A stretch of DNA of 64,000 bases from Melastoma dodecandrum (Eukaryota; Streptophyta; Magnoliopsida; Myrtales; Melastomataceae). The notes under the pieces are model-generated. The model did not search any database and was not told where the DNA came from. It worked only from the letters and a program-made list of their open reading frames with translations. The stretch is from contig JARUPY010000085.1 in the NCBI GenBank assembly GCA_029817715.1, positions 7,130,001 to 7,194,000 on the forward strand, given 5' to 3'. Below, one piece after another: positions 14,578 through 26,828 of the stretch. Positions within the stretch are counted from its first letter, which is position 1, and each line of letters begins with the position of its first letter. A program made the position numbers and the translations under genes.

Positions 14578-14586
14578 TATTTTATA
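14578..14586 (-). promoter_or_regulatory. TATA box of SAUR 2
   Basis: On the minus strand this reads TATAAAATA, 120 bases upstream of the SAUR 2 ATG, a spacing like that of the other SAUR genes here. Confidence 0.5.
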
Positions 14587-15690
14587 CACAAGACAATGGA
14601 AGTAGAAGGGAAGCGGGGGAGTGTTGATGGTTTACTGGGGGCGTGTGGGTCAGGAGAGGCGAGTACAGATGGTGTTGTAAGTGCAAGGACAGGGCTGGGG
14701 GGACCAGGGACAGAATGGGACCATTCCCTCCTCACCCATCTCTATCCGGGCTCCCTTGTGGAGATGTTGGACCTCTTCGTGGCACCTTGGCCCCTCTCGT
14801 CCCCCACCACCACCACCATCTTCTCGCCCCCAAGCTTTCAATGGCCCCTCTCCATTGAAAACTACTGCCGGGTCTTAAATTCCACTGCCTACCGACTCGA
14901 AACTCATATCTCACCGTGGAAGTAAGCCACTTGACTCCGGCGTTAATCTTGCTCTAGAACCGTAACCGGGATCCCACCAAAACAGAGGATGGCTCGTGTA
15001 TGATTCATTTTTAGTGACAATAACTCACTGCAGGCACCTCTCTGAATGATTTTACCACTAGCTAGAACAAGCGTATCTAAACTGAAATGGAAGTATATAA
15101 ACATGCAGGGAAACACCGGAAAATGTAGATATGGTAAGTTTGAGGACGTCAGGAAGAGGAGGAGGAGGAGGAGGGAGGGGGTCATGTTCTGAGGCTGAGA
15201 TAGGAAGGGCAATCAATGCAGATATCCGCGAACTGTACGTACTTTCTGAGGCTGAGATAGGATGATCCGGACTTCACATTGCGATCTTGTGTCTTGAAAT
15301 TCTTGTTTATTTTCTTTTTGGTTCTGTCAAGGAAAAACACTCAATCTGTCCCCACCCCTTTCTCACCACCTTCAGACAATTATTGTTTCAGCCTGGAGTA
15401 GTTGTCTCCCCACTCCTTTGAAGGGTCGAACGCTCGAAGTGACTAAAATATCAGGTGGCTTTTTTTGTTCATCCATATTATTTATTTATTCCCCCCCGAT
15501 CCGAACGAAATTCCCAAAGGGGTGATGGTGAAATCAGTGTAGGGCCTTTGCATGTTCTATTTTCTTGCGGTTTTTTTCATTCAATTATTTGTTGCTTGCT
15601 TAGGGAGAACGAGGCCTGCATGTTCTGTGGATATCGTTTGTTTCGGAGGATATATGTGGGGCCATTACACCCTCTAATCAATGCTATCGG

Positions 15691-15731
<41 letters not shown>

Positions 15732-16984
15732 GTCCTTAGATTGGGACACACAGCCCAAACATATCATTGTATGTATATACACGTCCCAAGTATATCCGTA
15801 TATGGTAATGCTATTTTAATGATATACAAAATGTGATGTCATGCGTAGGACTGAATTATTTGGCCCCAGGATTAGAGCAAGGGATGCCGAAAACCATGGG
15901 GGATAGGAGACATCTTATTCGAGAAACCTGCGGGCCATTCTTATTAATCCAGAAGTTTATAGTTATGGAGTCCCCACCAACCATCCCATCCGACTTCAAT
16001 GTTCATTCTTGTGTATCATGTTCATATCCAATATAGTCTGATTGATAATGTTGATTTGATTATTGACTTCTAAGGATTTGCGTTGCCTCTATTCTTTAAT
16101 TAGAAAAATACAAAAGTTATGCTTTTAAGGGTAAAGGAGAATGGCTAAGGGAAATGTTTCCTGCGGCTGGGTTTTGTTTACATTGGCTCTTCTCTGCCAG
16201 CTACCCAACCAAATGTTTCGAAGAAGGCCCATAACCACGACAAAGAGTATGGTCTGAGTTAACACCTTCTTGACTACATCTCGAATGAGATATAAAGTCA
16301 TGAAGTAATATATTATCAAGCGTAGATTGAAATACGGACGTATTGGATCGGATCGGCAGTAAGGAGATTTCTGATCTATTAAATAAAGTGACACATATCA
16401 GGTAATGATTCATATAAGATAATTCTTGGAAAATTCATTTACAAATAATTGTTTTTCAATGAAAAGAGTGTAAGAATTTTCAAAAATAAGTATTAACCTT
16501 TTCGTTTTCGCATTGCTATCGTGCAATATCTTGAATGAGATTATTCTTGGTAAACGTCGAAGAATCTCGGTTATTATATTTAGATTATAGAAATATTCCT
16601 TCATCATGAAAATGTATATTTTCCCTTTAGTAATTTCTTCTCAGGGTTGTGGGGAAGACTAAGATGAATGAATTGTCTTTAAGGAGTCATTTCATTTTCA
16701 AGCTGCATATTTATGACCTCAATGAGGTACTTATTCAAGGACGGTGATTTATATGTGTCCATTGGTCTTTGGATACTGTACAGCACTGGATGTGATTCAT
16801 TAAGATTGACCATTTTAAATTTTAGTTATGTCATAAGCATGAGAAATTTCTAAATGTGATTCAAGATGTTCATTTGAATGTTCCTCTTATAAGATTGTCC
16901 GTAAAACACAATTTGATTATGGGATGGGGTTTTAATTTTAAGTGTTTGTTTTTATGATATCTGAAGAGCTGGTATTTTTGTTGT
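14587..16984. other. Intergenic region
   Basis: No gene is recognised. A CT microsatellite (about 15694-15728) and a (GGA)n patch near 15160 are present. The second half is AT-rich and intron-like, and may include eroded introns of the nucleotidyltransferase remnant downstream. Confidence 0.4.
15694..15728. repeat. CT microsatellite
   Basis: An uninterrupted CT dinucleotide tract of about 17 units in noncoding DNA. Confidence 0.9.
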
Positions 16985-17170
16985 ATGTGAAGAGGTTAAG
17001 GAGCTTCGGAGAGAAATGTCCAGCAATCACCCCACTTGCTCTGGTACTGAGACAGTTTTTGGCGGATTCGCAGCCGCCTCGACCAGTCCAGTCCTACCAT
17101 GGTGGTTTGTGCTAGTATTGTTTGTTGAGTTACTGTTCTCTAACCTGGCGTGATAAAACAAATTTGATGA
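16985..17170 (+). pseudogene. Fragment of a TRF4/5-type nucleotidyltransferase gene
   Basis: Reads VKEL, then after a one-base shift CPAITPLALVLRQFLADS, then QSYHGGLC, a TAG stop (17113-17115), and YCLL. This resembles plant nucleotidyltransferase (PAP/25A-associated) proteins, which carry VKELTEQFPA, PLALVLKQFLADRSLDQ and SYSGGLSSYCLVLL in this order. A frameshift and an in-frame stop make it nonfunctional, and no other exon is recognised nearby. The family match is from memory and covers about 55 residues. Confidence 0.6.
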
Positions 17171-19373
17171 GTCAAGCCTGCAAACGGAAGAGAAATATCT
17201 GGCCGTGCATGATTAATAGGGATTGGACTGATATTCTTACCTTCGGAAAAGGAACCTCATCAGTATTGTCTGGACAACAGTTTTACTTAAGAGACTTTCA
17301 AGAAATGATGAAACTAATAATTCTGAGAAGAGATTCGTAGCGGGTGACGACACTGTCCATTTAAGACACCGACTAAAGTTGCAGTTCTTTCTCCACCTGA
17401 TCTTGGTATATTTCCAATAATTTTGAAGAAACTCATTATGCAATGGCGGAATGTACCATGGGATGGGATGACGATTCATCCTATTCGGAGAGTAAGTATA
17501 TTTTGATGATAGATCTTAGTCTATAATCATATGTATACTTTTGATCTTATAAAAATTTTGAGCCCAGCCTGATTAATTCAACATTCATTGTCCAAAAAGG
17601 AACGGCCCTTGTAACTAATACTCGAGTTATTGGTATTCGGATACAAATTAATATGATGTGGGCGAGGGATGGATGATTGATTGCAGACCCCCCCTCCCCC
17701 CTTTCGTCATTCATACCCGACTGCAATATCCAACAGCCTTACTCCTCAGATCTCTCTTCACTTGATAGAAGTCCCAAGTTAAGGCCCAAGGTATCAAATC
17801 CCCCTATGCTGAAATGATAAACACCCAGTTTTTCCCATGCTTTTGGCTTCATGATTTGGATGGATAGAAATATGGAAGGATAAGAGAAGGGATTGGGATT
17901 CTGAGTAGGGTTTACGGAAGGTGGATGACAAAAAATGTAGTTAAGTACTTGAGTTTCAAACAACAACAACACTAAAAACAACTGACACACCCCCTCCTCC
18001 CCATATGGGAATCACATGGGAGTTCCTCCTTTCTCCTCAATGAAAATTTCAGGGAGTGCCCCTATCATTTGGGTCCACGCAGGGTCTGCTTCTTTAAGGA
18101 AGGTGGTGGCGACGAATGTTTCATTCTACAAGAGATGGTTATGTTAAATTCATCTTTAACATAACAACTAATGGAGTTCCCTCCCTGTAGATGAAGGATT
18201 GATTTATTTAGTTTAGATTGATGGGATAAGAGCGTCCACTACATCCCATCACAGACATTGCCACCCATCCTTATTATTGTTGATATTTTTCGAGGAGTCG
18301 AAACACCCTGCCGACTTGACCAGTCGTCGGTCAATGATTCGATGCGGCTAATTACATATGTATGAATTTCCTTTAAATTACACGAAGGTAACTTGTCAAA
18401 TTGATCTGGATGATATCCTAATCCTACTATTTGCTTCGTCAGAAACATCAGGGCTGAGCCTCGGCCTTCGATAAAAGGAAAGGGATAGGCTCAGCCGAAG
18501 CCCTATTTTTCTATTGTTATATATCACCCTTTTTATCCCCAATTTCTTTTTTTCTTTTTTTTGTTTACTTCTTCTCTTGCAGACCACCACTATATCTGGA
18601 ATCGAGTATTCTATTTGTCTTTTCCCGTAATATTTTCGGGTGCATCACCATCTCTAACTTAGATGGATTGCTCAGATCGCCAGATGCCATTCTCTATCCC
18701 TTAGGAAAGAAAAAACAAGAATGAAATTGCAACTTGGTTGGAACACCACCCTCACAACCCCAGGTTTAGATCAAATGGATTTTGAACTGAGGAAGACTCT
18801 TGGGAGGAGAGGGGGGGTCGACATTGTCGATTTCAGACAGGTCCATATGAGGAGCACCACCACCTGATGTTTCCAATTTGCAACAATGAGTGAAAGTGGG
18901 GTCTGTCTCCTCCTCCTCCTCTTCCTTCCCCCACAGCAGCAGAGAACCCACATGAGAGAAGTAAAAAATTAGTTGGATGTCTTGGCTGTTCTGCATTTTG
19001 AAATGAATGAACAATCAAGGTCGCCACGAAACAACATTATTTCCTTTGCTTTTTTTTGTTGGGGTGGAGAAGGGAGAAGGTCTAAGTTCAATGCTCTTAT
19101 ACAATGGGAAGGAACAAAACACCACTATTTTTTAGTCTATGGCTAATAGATAGCTCTCTTTCAAGTTGGTAGGGCCAAAGATTGTCCAAAAGGCCCAAAT
19201 GGGAGGCAGTCCCCATGTGGACTCCCCCGCCCCCCCTCTATTGCTCCCTCCACCTGATATGTCCCCCTCCCTTTCCTTTCCCTTACTAGTATCTCCATTT
19301 TTATTCTCTTAAAATGTTCGGATCACTACACCTTTCTTTTCTAAATTGCGGTTTCTGCTGCCTCTGTGGTCTC
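17171..19373. other. Intergenic region
   Basis: No gene is recognised. The last 700 bases are presumably the promoter of SAUR 3. A TGTCTC auxin-response-type hexamer occurs near 18905, about 600 bases before its ATG; one such hexamer is weak evidence. Confidence 0.35.
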
Positions 19374-19384
19374 TATAAATATAA
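19374..19384 (+). promoter_or_regulatory. TATA box of SAUR 3
   Basis: TATAAATATAA lies 150 bases before the SAUR 3 ATG, inside an otherwise noncoding leader region. Confidence 0.5.
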
Positions 19385-19523
19385 TCTTTGGAGCTACAGC
19401 TACACATCGGCGACCAAACCTAAATTACTCCATTACTTTTATACACACTCACACATCAGCTTCTCATCTCTGTGTCCATCACATCTAGGAAAGATTTTTG
19501 CACAATTTACGAGGATCCAAGTC

Positions 19524-19811
19524 ATGGGAAAGGGGATAGCTCATGCGACACAGAAGCTCCAGAGGACTCTCTCTTCCAAAATCAGCGCCGGGAAATGCAA
19601 CATTCCCAAGGGGCATTTCGCGGTCTACGTCGGGGAGGCTAGGAAAAGATATGTCATCCCGCTTTGGTACCTGAAGGATCCCCTGTTCCAAGAGCTGCTG
19701 AACTTGGTCGAGGAAGAGTTTGGATTTGACCACCCGAACATGGGCGGCCTCCTGATCCCCTGCAGCGAAGAATACTTCCTAGGCCTAACTTCTGCATTGC
19801 AACATTGCTGA
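19524..19811 (+). CDS. SAUR-family auxin-responsive protein 3
   Basis: Single-exon SAUR of 95 residues. The N-terminus [16 protein letters not shown] is followed by [20 protein letters not shown], a [13 protein letters not shown] helix, [18 protein letters not shown] and a short end. Expected role as for other SAURs: auxin-responsive promotion of cell expansion. The frame is open upstream to 19314, but the ATG at 19524 gives the family's normal length and sits 150 bases after the TATA box. Confidence 0.92.
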   Translation: MGKGIAHATQKLQRTLSSKISAGKCNIPKGHFAVYVGEARKRYVIPLWYLKDPLFQELLNLVEEEFGFDHPNMGGLLIPCSEEYFLGLTSALQHC

Positions 19812-21379
19812 TATCCCGAGTTTCCTCCAAGGAAATGTATAAAGCAATCCGCGGAGAAACATTTTCCTGCATTTCTGCTTCATTCGAAGCGGCATTTTTC
19901 AGCTTCATTCGAGGGCAAGAGACGGAACAGAAGAGGAAGATTACGTGTAGAGGGAGAGGGGGGGTGTTTGGGACAAGTTTGTTAATATGACTCGTTGCTA
20001 ACTCTCTCGACAATTGTACTGTATGGGGTTGGCGATAGCACAATCTGAAAGTTATTAAGTCCTCAAACTCGTTGGTCTGTCATGGAAATAAAGTCATAAG
20101 GAAATGTAAAGCTTACACTCTAGCAATTTTCCAAACAGGAGCAACGCAGTTATGCGGGGGACAGTGGATTGGGTGGAATGTGGATGGATGGCCACAAAGA
20201 GATATCTCTGGTAATAAAAAAAAAATCAAGGCCTAATCAAGCTATTGCCGAGCCTTTTTGCGTCTCCAAAGGGTTTTATGTCTCACTTCCCTCGATATTT
20301 ATTCACTCATCTTCTTATCTTTCTTTCTTCTTCTTAAAAATAACCGGATATCCTGCAATTGGAACTCGGTGTGAGCTTTGGACATCACATGGCATCTGCA
20401 ACTCCAGCCAATCAAATGGGGGAAACTGTATAATTCAATCGCATTGATGATCTTTCTTTTTCTTTGTGTGTTGTTGCTGCAGGACAAGAACGTGCACGAT
20501 GGAATTAGGCCAGGGCTAGGGGTATGGGGAAATTATATAATAATAAAAACTCTGACAGGATAATGATGAGCTTTTCAAACTTGGGGGCTGAGATTGAGTT
20601 GATTTGAGTACGGATACTTGAAGATAATTAAAGAAGGAAAGGATGGACAGTTGGATGGATTGATGTAATCATTTTTTTTTTCTAAAGAAAGAAGATATAT
20701 ATCTCAGCAGAGCGGTTTTATGGGAATACAGTGAGCTGAACAAAAAGGATGCATTGAAGTTGAACGTGGTGGACTTTTGCAATGCTTGCATGTGGATTGG
20801 TATTGAATGACCATTACTGGAATTCTTTTGCCTCTCTTTGTTGTTTTCCCCCCATTTGATTTCATGTACAAAGCGCAACAAAATAAACAGCCATAAGACA
20901 TGGAATACATCCATATAAACAAAGATCCCATCATCATCGTCATCATCATTTTATGAACAAAGACCCATCAGTAGGACTCACCTCCGTTTCTCATTTAACC
21001 TCACAGTTGTCGGGGGTTTAATGAAGGACTTATTGACGATCCCCTCCCCAAGAGTTTGACGCCCCTTGTTTCCCCGGGAAAACCAGACCTCCTCCTCCTC
21101 CTTGTGTTGCAAGTTGCTGGAGATATTGATTTCAGCGCCTCTTCCATCTTTTTAACTTGTTTTTGTATTCTCCTCCTCAATACTATCCTCCTATCCAATC
21201 CAATCTTTCCCAAGGATGACAAAAGAGTCCCAAATCCCTTCCACTTCCCAATATCCCTTCCATTTCCCCATGTGAGCTGTGGACCCCAACCCTCTGCCCT
21301 AGTCAGAACTCATCGTTCCATCCCGCCAAACTCAACTAACTCTTAACCCCCCCGAACTAAAGGGCACTGATAATTTGCC
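19812..21379. other. Intergenic region between SAUR 3 and SAUR 4
   Basis: No gene is recognised. AT-rich, with T/A runs and a CATCATCAT patch near 20930. Confidence 0.4.
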
Positions 21380-21387
21380 TATAAATA
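21380..21387 (+). promoter_or_regulatory. TATA box of SAUR 4
   Basis: TATAAATA lies 116 bases before the SAUR 4 ATG. A 17-base C run (21449-21465) lies in the leader between them. Confidence 0.55.
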
Positions 21388-21495
21388 CAACTCCCTCTCC
21401 TGCTCCCAATCATCAATCCATCAAAAACCACCAGTCCAACACATCCCTCCCCCCCCCCCCCCCCCTCATATGCCATTTTTGCAACCCACTAACGA

Positions 21496-21885
21496 ATGGG
21501 TATTCGGGTGCAGTCCAACCTCCTCAAGCAGGCCCTCAAGCTTCGATCTTCCGACGCCATCACCAGGGCTCACCGTCCCTCCTCTGATCACGGCCATGTA
21601 CCCAGCGGCCACGTGGCTGTCTACGTGGGAGAAGTTGAGAGGACGCGATTCTTGGTCCCTGTCGCCGTCCTCAACCACCCTTCCTTCAAGGAGCTGCTCG
21701 ACTTGGCCGAGGAGGAGTTTGGGTTCAATCATCCCATGGGAGGCCTCACCATTCCCTGCGACCAGGAAACCTTTGTCCATCTTACCTCTCACCTGACACA
21801 TTCTTCTTCTTCTTCCTCCTCCTCCTCCTCTTCTTCGTCTTCATCTCCTAGAATATCAATGACGAATCGTGTAGAGTGGAGATAA
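21496..21885 (+). CDS. SAUR-family auxin-responsive protein 4, with poly-serine tail
   Basis: Single-exon SAUR of 129 residues. The N-terminus MGIRVQSNLLKQALKL is shared in style with SAUR 5, suggesting a tandem pair. The core is VPSGHVAVYVGEVERTRFLVP, LNHPSFKELL, AEEEFGFNHPMGGLTIPC. After the domain comes a run of about 15 serines encoded by a TCT/TCC trinucleotide repeat (about 21801-21847), an unusual C-terminal extension. Inhibition of PP2C.D phosphatases is the known family role; the effect of the tail is unknown. Confidence 0.93.
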   Translation: MGIRVQSNLLKQALKLRSSDAITRAHRPSSDHGHVPSGHVAVYVGEVERTRFLVPVAVLNHPSFKELLDLAEEEFGFNHPMGGLTIPCDQETFVHLTSHLTHSSSSSSSSSSSSSSSPRISMTNRVEWR

Positions 21886-23260
21886 ATAATTATAGCCTCT
21901 CTCCCTCACTGTTCACCTTCCGCTGGGAAGATCGAGGATGTATTATTTTTCATTCCTGATCATTTTTTGATATTAGGACTGTTATCCAAAGATATGAAAT
22001 CTCTTCATTTAAAGCTTCTGCTCCAGTTTGCACCTCAACTACAGCGACGACCATATCCTACGGAATGCAACCCACATTTTTCTTTCAAGCCAGGGATAAA
22101 AAAAAAACAACACCACCAGTTTAAATGAACCAGCCACCAAAAGCATATTCGACTACGACTATAAGCAACCATATATATCGTCCGGAAGTAAATAAAAAAA
22201 TTTTAGTTGTGTATTTACTGTGTCAATGGTGGGTGCCACAGTCAATTCAAGAGTCAAATGTTGAGGATAGTCATTTTGGGATTTCACTGCCTGGAATTTG
22301 ACGGAGGAATGTAGCTGAAAACGAGAAGATAAGATCAACATAGGTAAACTGAGATTTCCAATCTTATCTAGATAAAAAAAACACACACACACACACAAGG
22401 TGGGACTCTTGGACAGCAAGCAAATCAACAATCAATAGGAGAAGGGTGGAAATTGATCACATGCTAATCACATCTGTAGTTCCCCACCCATAAGATCGGA
22501 AGTGACGCGTTCGAATATGATATTATATGAAAACCCCAACACTTCACGAGAGGAACACGTGGTGTACGCGACAGAGACAGCACACATTTGGGGGGGGGGG
22601 GGGTCATCCCTGCTAATCCCATTAAAACAAAAGCTTATTTCTTTTAAAAGTGGAGAAACCATAGCAAAACATCCTCTCGGGAGTTGATCCCTGGACATAA
22701 GGCAGGGTGCATGCGAAAACGAGTCCAATCATGAAACAATCAATACTTGTTGTTGTCCGAACAAGTGGGGACTCGAGGCACTCCCAACCACAGCCAATGG
22801 ACCCAAATCCAAGAATTGCTCGACTCCTCCTCCTCCTCCTCCTCAGATGCATTGCTGCTATTTCCTGACAAAACGCCTGGCCCCCGACATTAAGAAAGCG
22901 GGACCCACCACCATGAGCTTTCCCCACTTGACCACCTTTTTAAAATTCGTAAAAATAGCATGATGTTGATCATTCCCCCCCAGGTCACATGGTGTACGGC
23001 TCCCCCCTTCTGGAGGCATATACTCATGTACTGTTGTGTCAGGACAGGATCTCCAACCCATTGAGGTAGACCCATGTGCCCACCGTCGTTTTTGGGGTGG
23101 GGTTGGAGGGCTCCCCTATCACACAGCTTGGCTTTCATTGAAAGATGTCCATGCCATTTACCATGCCTTGTTTTATCATTTCAATCAATCAGCCAGCAAC
23201 TGCCGATGCGCGTTCAAATCCATTCCTTGGTATTCACTCTCCCCCATATGCATATACATG
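21886..23260. other. Intergenic region between SAUR 4 and SAUR 5
   Basis: No gene is recognised. It holds an AC repeat (about 22380-22397), a 14-base G run (22590-22603) and a CTC repeat near 22823. Confidence 0.4.
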
Positions 23261-23270
23261 TATATATATA
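23261..23270 (+). promoter_or_regulatory. TATA tract of SAUR 5
   Basis: Alternating TATATATATA lies 111 bases before the SAUR 5 ATG. Confidence 0.5.
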
Positions 23271-23380
23271 CAGCTGCACTTGATCAGTTGATTCCCATCC
23301 TACCCCAGTTTGAACACAAGAAAACATAGAAAGCCTCCCTACACACCTCCGCCTTCAGCTTCTGTATACTTAAACTCATC

Positions 23381-23695
23381 ATGGGTATTCGGTCTCTCCC
23401 ATCTCTGCTTACCAATGCCAAGCAAGCTCTGAGAATGGTGCCCTGGAACCAAACCCAGCTCATCCCGAAAGGTCACGTAGCAGTGTACGTGGGAGAGGAA
23501 GAGAGGAAGAGGTATCTAGTACGCATTTCGTTGCTGAACCACCCGTGTTTCCAGGACTTGCTGGATAGGGCGGAGGAAGAGTACGGGTTTAACCAACCCA
23601 AGGGGGGACTCACCATCCCCTGCAATGAAGAAGCCTTCATTGACCTCGCTTGTCGGCTGCAAAGCTTCGTAAAAGGACATGGAAGTCGTCGGTAG
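23381..23695 (+). CDS. SAUR-family auxin-responsive protein 5
   Basis: Single-exon SAUR of 104 residues. It starts MGIRSLPSLLTNAKQALRM, then IPKGHVAVYVGEEERKRYLV, LLNHPCFQDLLD, AEEEYGFNQPKGGLTIPC and a Lys/Arg-rich end. The N-terminus and the Gly-Gly-Leu-Thr-Ile-Pro-Cys motif are closest to SAUR 4, 1.9 kb upstream on the same strand. Confidence 0.93.
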   Translation: MGIRSLPSLLTNAKQALRMVPWNQTQLIPKGHVAVYVGEEERKRYLVRISLLNHPCFQDLLDRAEEEYGFNQPKGGLTIPCNEEAFIDLACRLQSFVKGHGSRR

Positions 23696-24821
23696 AAAGA
23701 TCCCAACCTTTTTGCATGCCAAACAGAGGATGACAGCTAACTTATTTTTTTTTTTTGGGGGGGGGAGGGGGGTCATGTCCTAATTAGACAAGATTACCGT
23801 TGTGAAGTTGTTTAAGGGAGCCTCTCGGAAAGTGTAACACGTCGTAAGCTTATCTTTGTCTCGGGGCAACAAGAAAGCAGGCCCCACTCCTTATACAAAT
23901 TTCTCAATTGCTTTTCCCTGGCAACCTCCGCAGGAAGGTGACTAGGAAGACTCCCCGTGAACACTTGGCCTGAGAAATGCGGGATTGAATCAAACACTAA
24001 ACCCAAAATCCCAGGGAAACATATAACATTAGGAAGAAGCAGAGATACACTGGGGTATCTCTCTTTTCGGAGTGAGACGACACATTTGGACGCCTCTGAT
24101 TCCTTTATGGGCCGAGGTTAGGCCCATGTTGACTTAATTATGGGCTCTATCAGCCCTTCTTCCGGGACCGGGTGGGCTTTATTGAATAATAGAAAGAGCC
24201 CATTTAAGTAATACCAGTATCAAATCTCCATCTCCCCGTCGTCCCAATTGGTTTTAGGGAGTAAATAATAATAAACAAAGGAATGAAAGCCCATCTTCCA
24301 GAACTCGGCAATGGAAACAAAGTCAAACACGATGATATAATGCAACGTGGTGAAGGGAAGTCAAAAGGGGAAGGGCAAGACGTAGAAGGTGCTGGATTTC
24401 TCCCTTACACACAGACGCGTGTCCTCTCGACTTAGGATGCCAAAATTCCCCACCCTTTCATTTGTCCCACCTGTCCCCACGCCACGCCAAGCCAAGCCAA
24501 GCCAAACCAAACAAAACAAGTGAGACGATGAAGAAATAATAGGGAAGGGATAAAATTTATGAATGAACCGACCTCGACCTCCCCTCCTCTCATTATGTGA
24601 AGAAATAAAATGGTCAGTCAAATATGCTACGGTGATGATTGGTCCCCAGTTATTGCCACCGCCAGAAACCGTCCCACGTGTCTGGACCACCCGGATGATT
24701 AGTGGCCAAAACCTAAGAAGCCCTATTCCTTTCTTTACTTACATTTCCCTACCTAACGCCAACATTTGTCCCCTGTGTTTGACACTCTCGCTTAAACCCA
24801 ACAAAAGGGAAAAGCTTCATC
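23696..24821. other. Intergenic region upstream of the EF-hand gene
   Basis: No gene is recognised. GGCCCA/TGGGCC-like elements cluster near 24110-24200, about 700 bases before the next ATG. Confidence 0.4.
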
Positions 24822-24830
24822 TATATATAT
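24822..24830 (+). promoter_or_regulatory. TATA tract of the EF-hand gene
   Basis: TATATATAT lies about 50 bases before the ATG at 24879. Confidence 0.4.
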
Positions 24831-24878
24831 TGTTGTAATTCACAAGAGTCACGAGAAAAGGCGGAGGAGGTTAATTGA

Positions 24879-26828
24879 ATGGAGAAGGAATCGGATCATC
24901 ATGGCGGGCACGGGCAGGTGCTCGACGGTTCTGACATTATGGAGTTGGTTGAGAACGACCAGGTATTCACCTCCTTCGTCGACCATAAGTTCAAGGAGTT
25001 GGACTTGGACAAGGACGGTAAGCTCTCCGCCCAGGAGCTCCAGCCCGCCGTTGCCGACATCGGTGCCGCCCTTGGCCTGCCTGCGCAGGGGACCTCCCCA
25101 CACTCCGACCACATCTACTCCGAGGTAAACACAAGGAAAAACAAGATCAACTACCGAACATACACTATTTCGGTCATCTGCAAATGTTTAAATAGGGAAA
25201 ATTGGCATTATAAGCATGTCTCTGGTCGGTTAATCTCATCATGTTTTGGCTTCTACTAAAAAAGACAAACCTCCTTTTGAATCTTTTGATGCCAAATAAA
25301 ATAGAAAAAAGAAAAAGGAAAAGGGGAAAAGGCTTTGCATCTGAAAAACCTCGTCCAAGCAACTGCCGATTTCGTTTGGACTCTCTTTCTGTCTCTCTCG
25401 AAATCCAATAAACTGTTAAAAGTAGTAAGGGGGATTTGTCTATTTTCTTCTTCATTTTTTAGCATACTTAGCAAGTAAAAGTTAATATAAATGCCTTGTT
25501 CTCTCTCGTGTTTTCTTACTAGCACCCATCCTCACATGGAATCTCATGGGTTGTGCTTCTTTTCAAGTGTTTTTGAGTTCAAAAAAGAATGGGTTTCTAG
25601 CAGAGAAGCCTAGTTGAGAGAAGAGACTGTTGGATTTTTTGTTTTTGGGGGGCAGGTGCTTAACGAGTTCACACATGGGAAGCAAGACAAGGTGAGCAAG
25701 TCAGAGTTCAAGGAGGTGCTCTCCGATATTCTCCTAGGCATGGCGGCTGGCTTGAAGAGAGACCCCATTGTCATCCTCCGCATTGATGGGGAAGACCTCT
25801 CCGAGTTCATCAACGGACCCGTCTTCGAAACTGAGATGGTCTCCATATACTCCCAGCTCGACATCCCTGAAGGAGGATCCCTTCGCGATGCAATACTGGG
25901 GGCCTTGGAGAAATTATCTGTTGACCAGGGCATGCCCCCTGCTTCCGACCCTTGGGTAAGACATCCAGTATGATTGACGATTACACATTCAGAAAACAGC
26001 TCTCCTTCTCTCCCTCTCTCTCTCTCCCTGTTTGGTTAAAAAAGCCACTTGCAGGGCATTGAACTCCTCCTGGTTTATGCACAGGTAAAGGAAAACATTG
26101 TGGAACCTGTTTTCGACATGTCCATTGATAATCGTCCAGGGGAATCCTTTTCACAAGAGGGGTTCCTTGCTGAGTTCAAGAAGGTTGGGGAGAGACTCGC
26201 TCAGCAGCTCAAGGAGAAACCTGTGATAGTTGCGCACACCGAAAACACCTTCAACGGGAGCGGCATCAAGAGATTGCTGTCGAACAAGTTCGAGTTAGAC
26301 AAGGTTCAATCAGCCATCGACTCACGTGCCGCTTCTCCAGTGACTATCTATCGGAATAATGGTATAGTTCCTGTTCATGTTGTATCGCAGGCACTGGGCG
26401 GGGCTCTTGAGAATATCCCCAAAGATCACCACGGGAAGATCTCCAAGGAGTACCTGCGCGTGGCGCTGGATGTATTGGCACCCTTGGCAGGCTTACCTCC
26501 TGTGGGTGCCATTGATGAGGTGATTTCCTTTTTCCAAAACACGTTGCTCCGTCATGATAGAGCGGTGATATCCATAAAAGCAATGACTGGAACAATGATG
26601 CTGTCTTTCTGACAGATGGACAAGGTGGTAGGAGACGCAATGAAGATGATGGACGCGGATGATGGGAAGACGGTGAAGGAGGAGGAGTTCAGGAAGATAT
26701 TGACAGAAGTACTGGGGAGTGTCATGTTGCAGCTAGAGGGCAACCCGATTTCAGTGTCGTCAAACTCTGTGGTCCACGAGCCGCTAGAATCAGCGTCATC
26801 AATCCTGTTGCCTGCCACTGTGTCCTAA
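24879..26828 (+). CDS. EF-hand calcium-binding family protein
   Basis: Join 24879-25124, 25656-25955, 26085-26303, 26391-26519, 26616-26828; five exons ending on codon boundaries, GT-AG introns, 368 residues. Residues 43-54 form a canonical EF loop (Asp at 1, 3 and 5, Gly at 6, Glu at 12: DLDKDGKLSAQE). Later segments, including HGKQDKVSKSEFKEVL, DHHGKISKEYLRVAL and DADDGKTVKEEEF, are EF-hand-like helices with degenerate loops. The protein matches a conserved plant family in which KRLLSNKFELDK and MLQLEGNPISVS are strongly conserved. It has no signal peptide or membrane segment, so it is probably cytosolic. The molecular role is not established. An Arabidopsis homologue (At4g38810, from memory) also lies near SAUR and ERD2-like genes. 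Confidence 0.92.
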
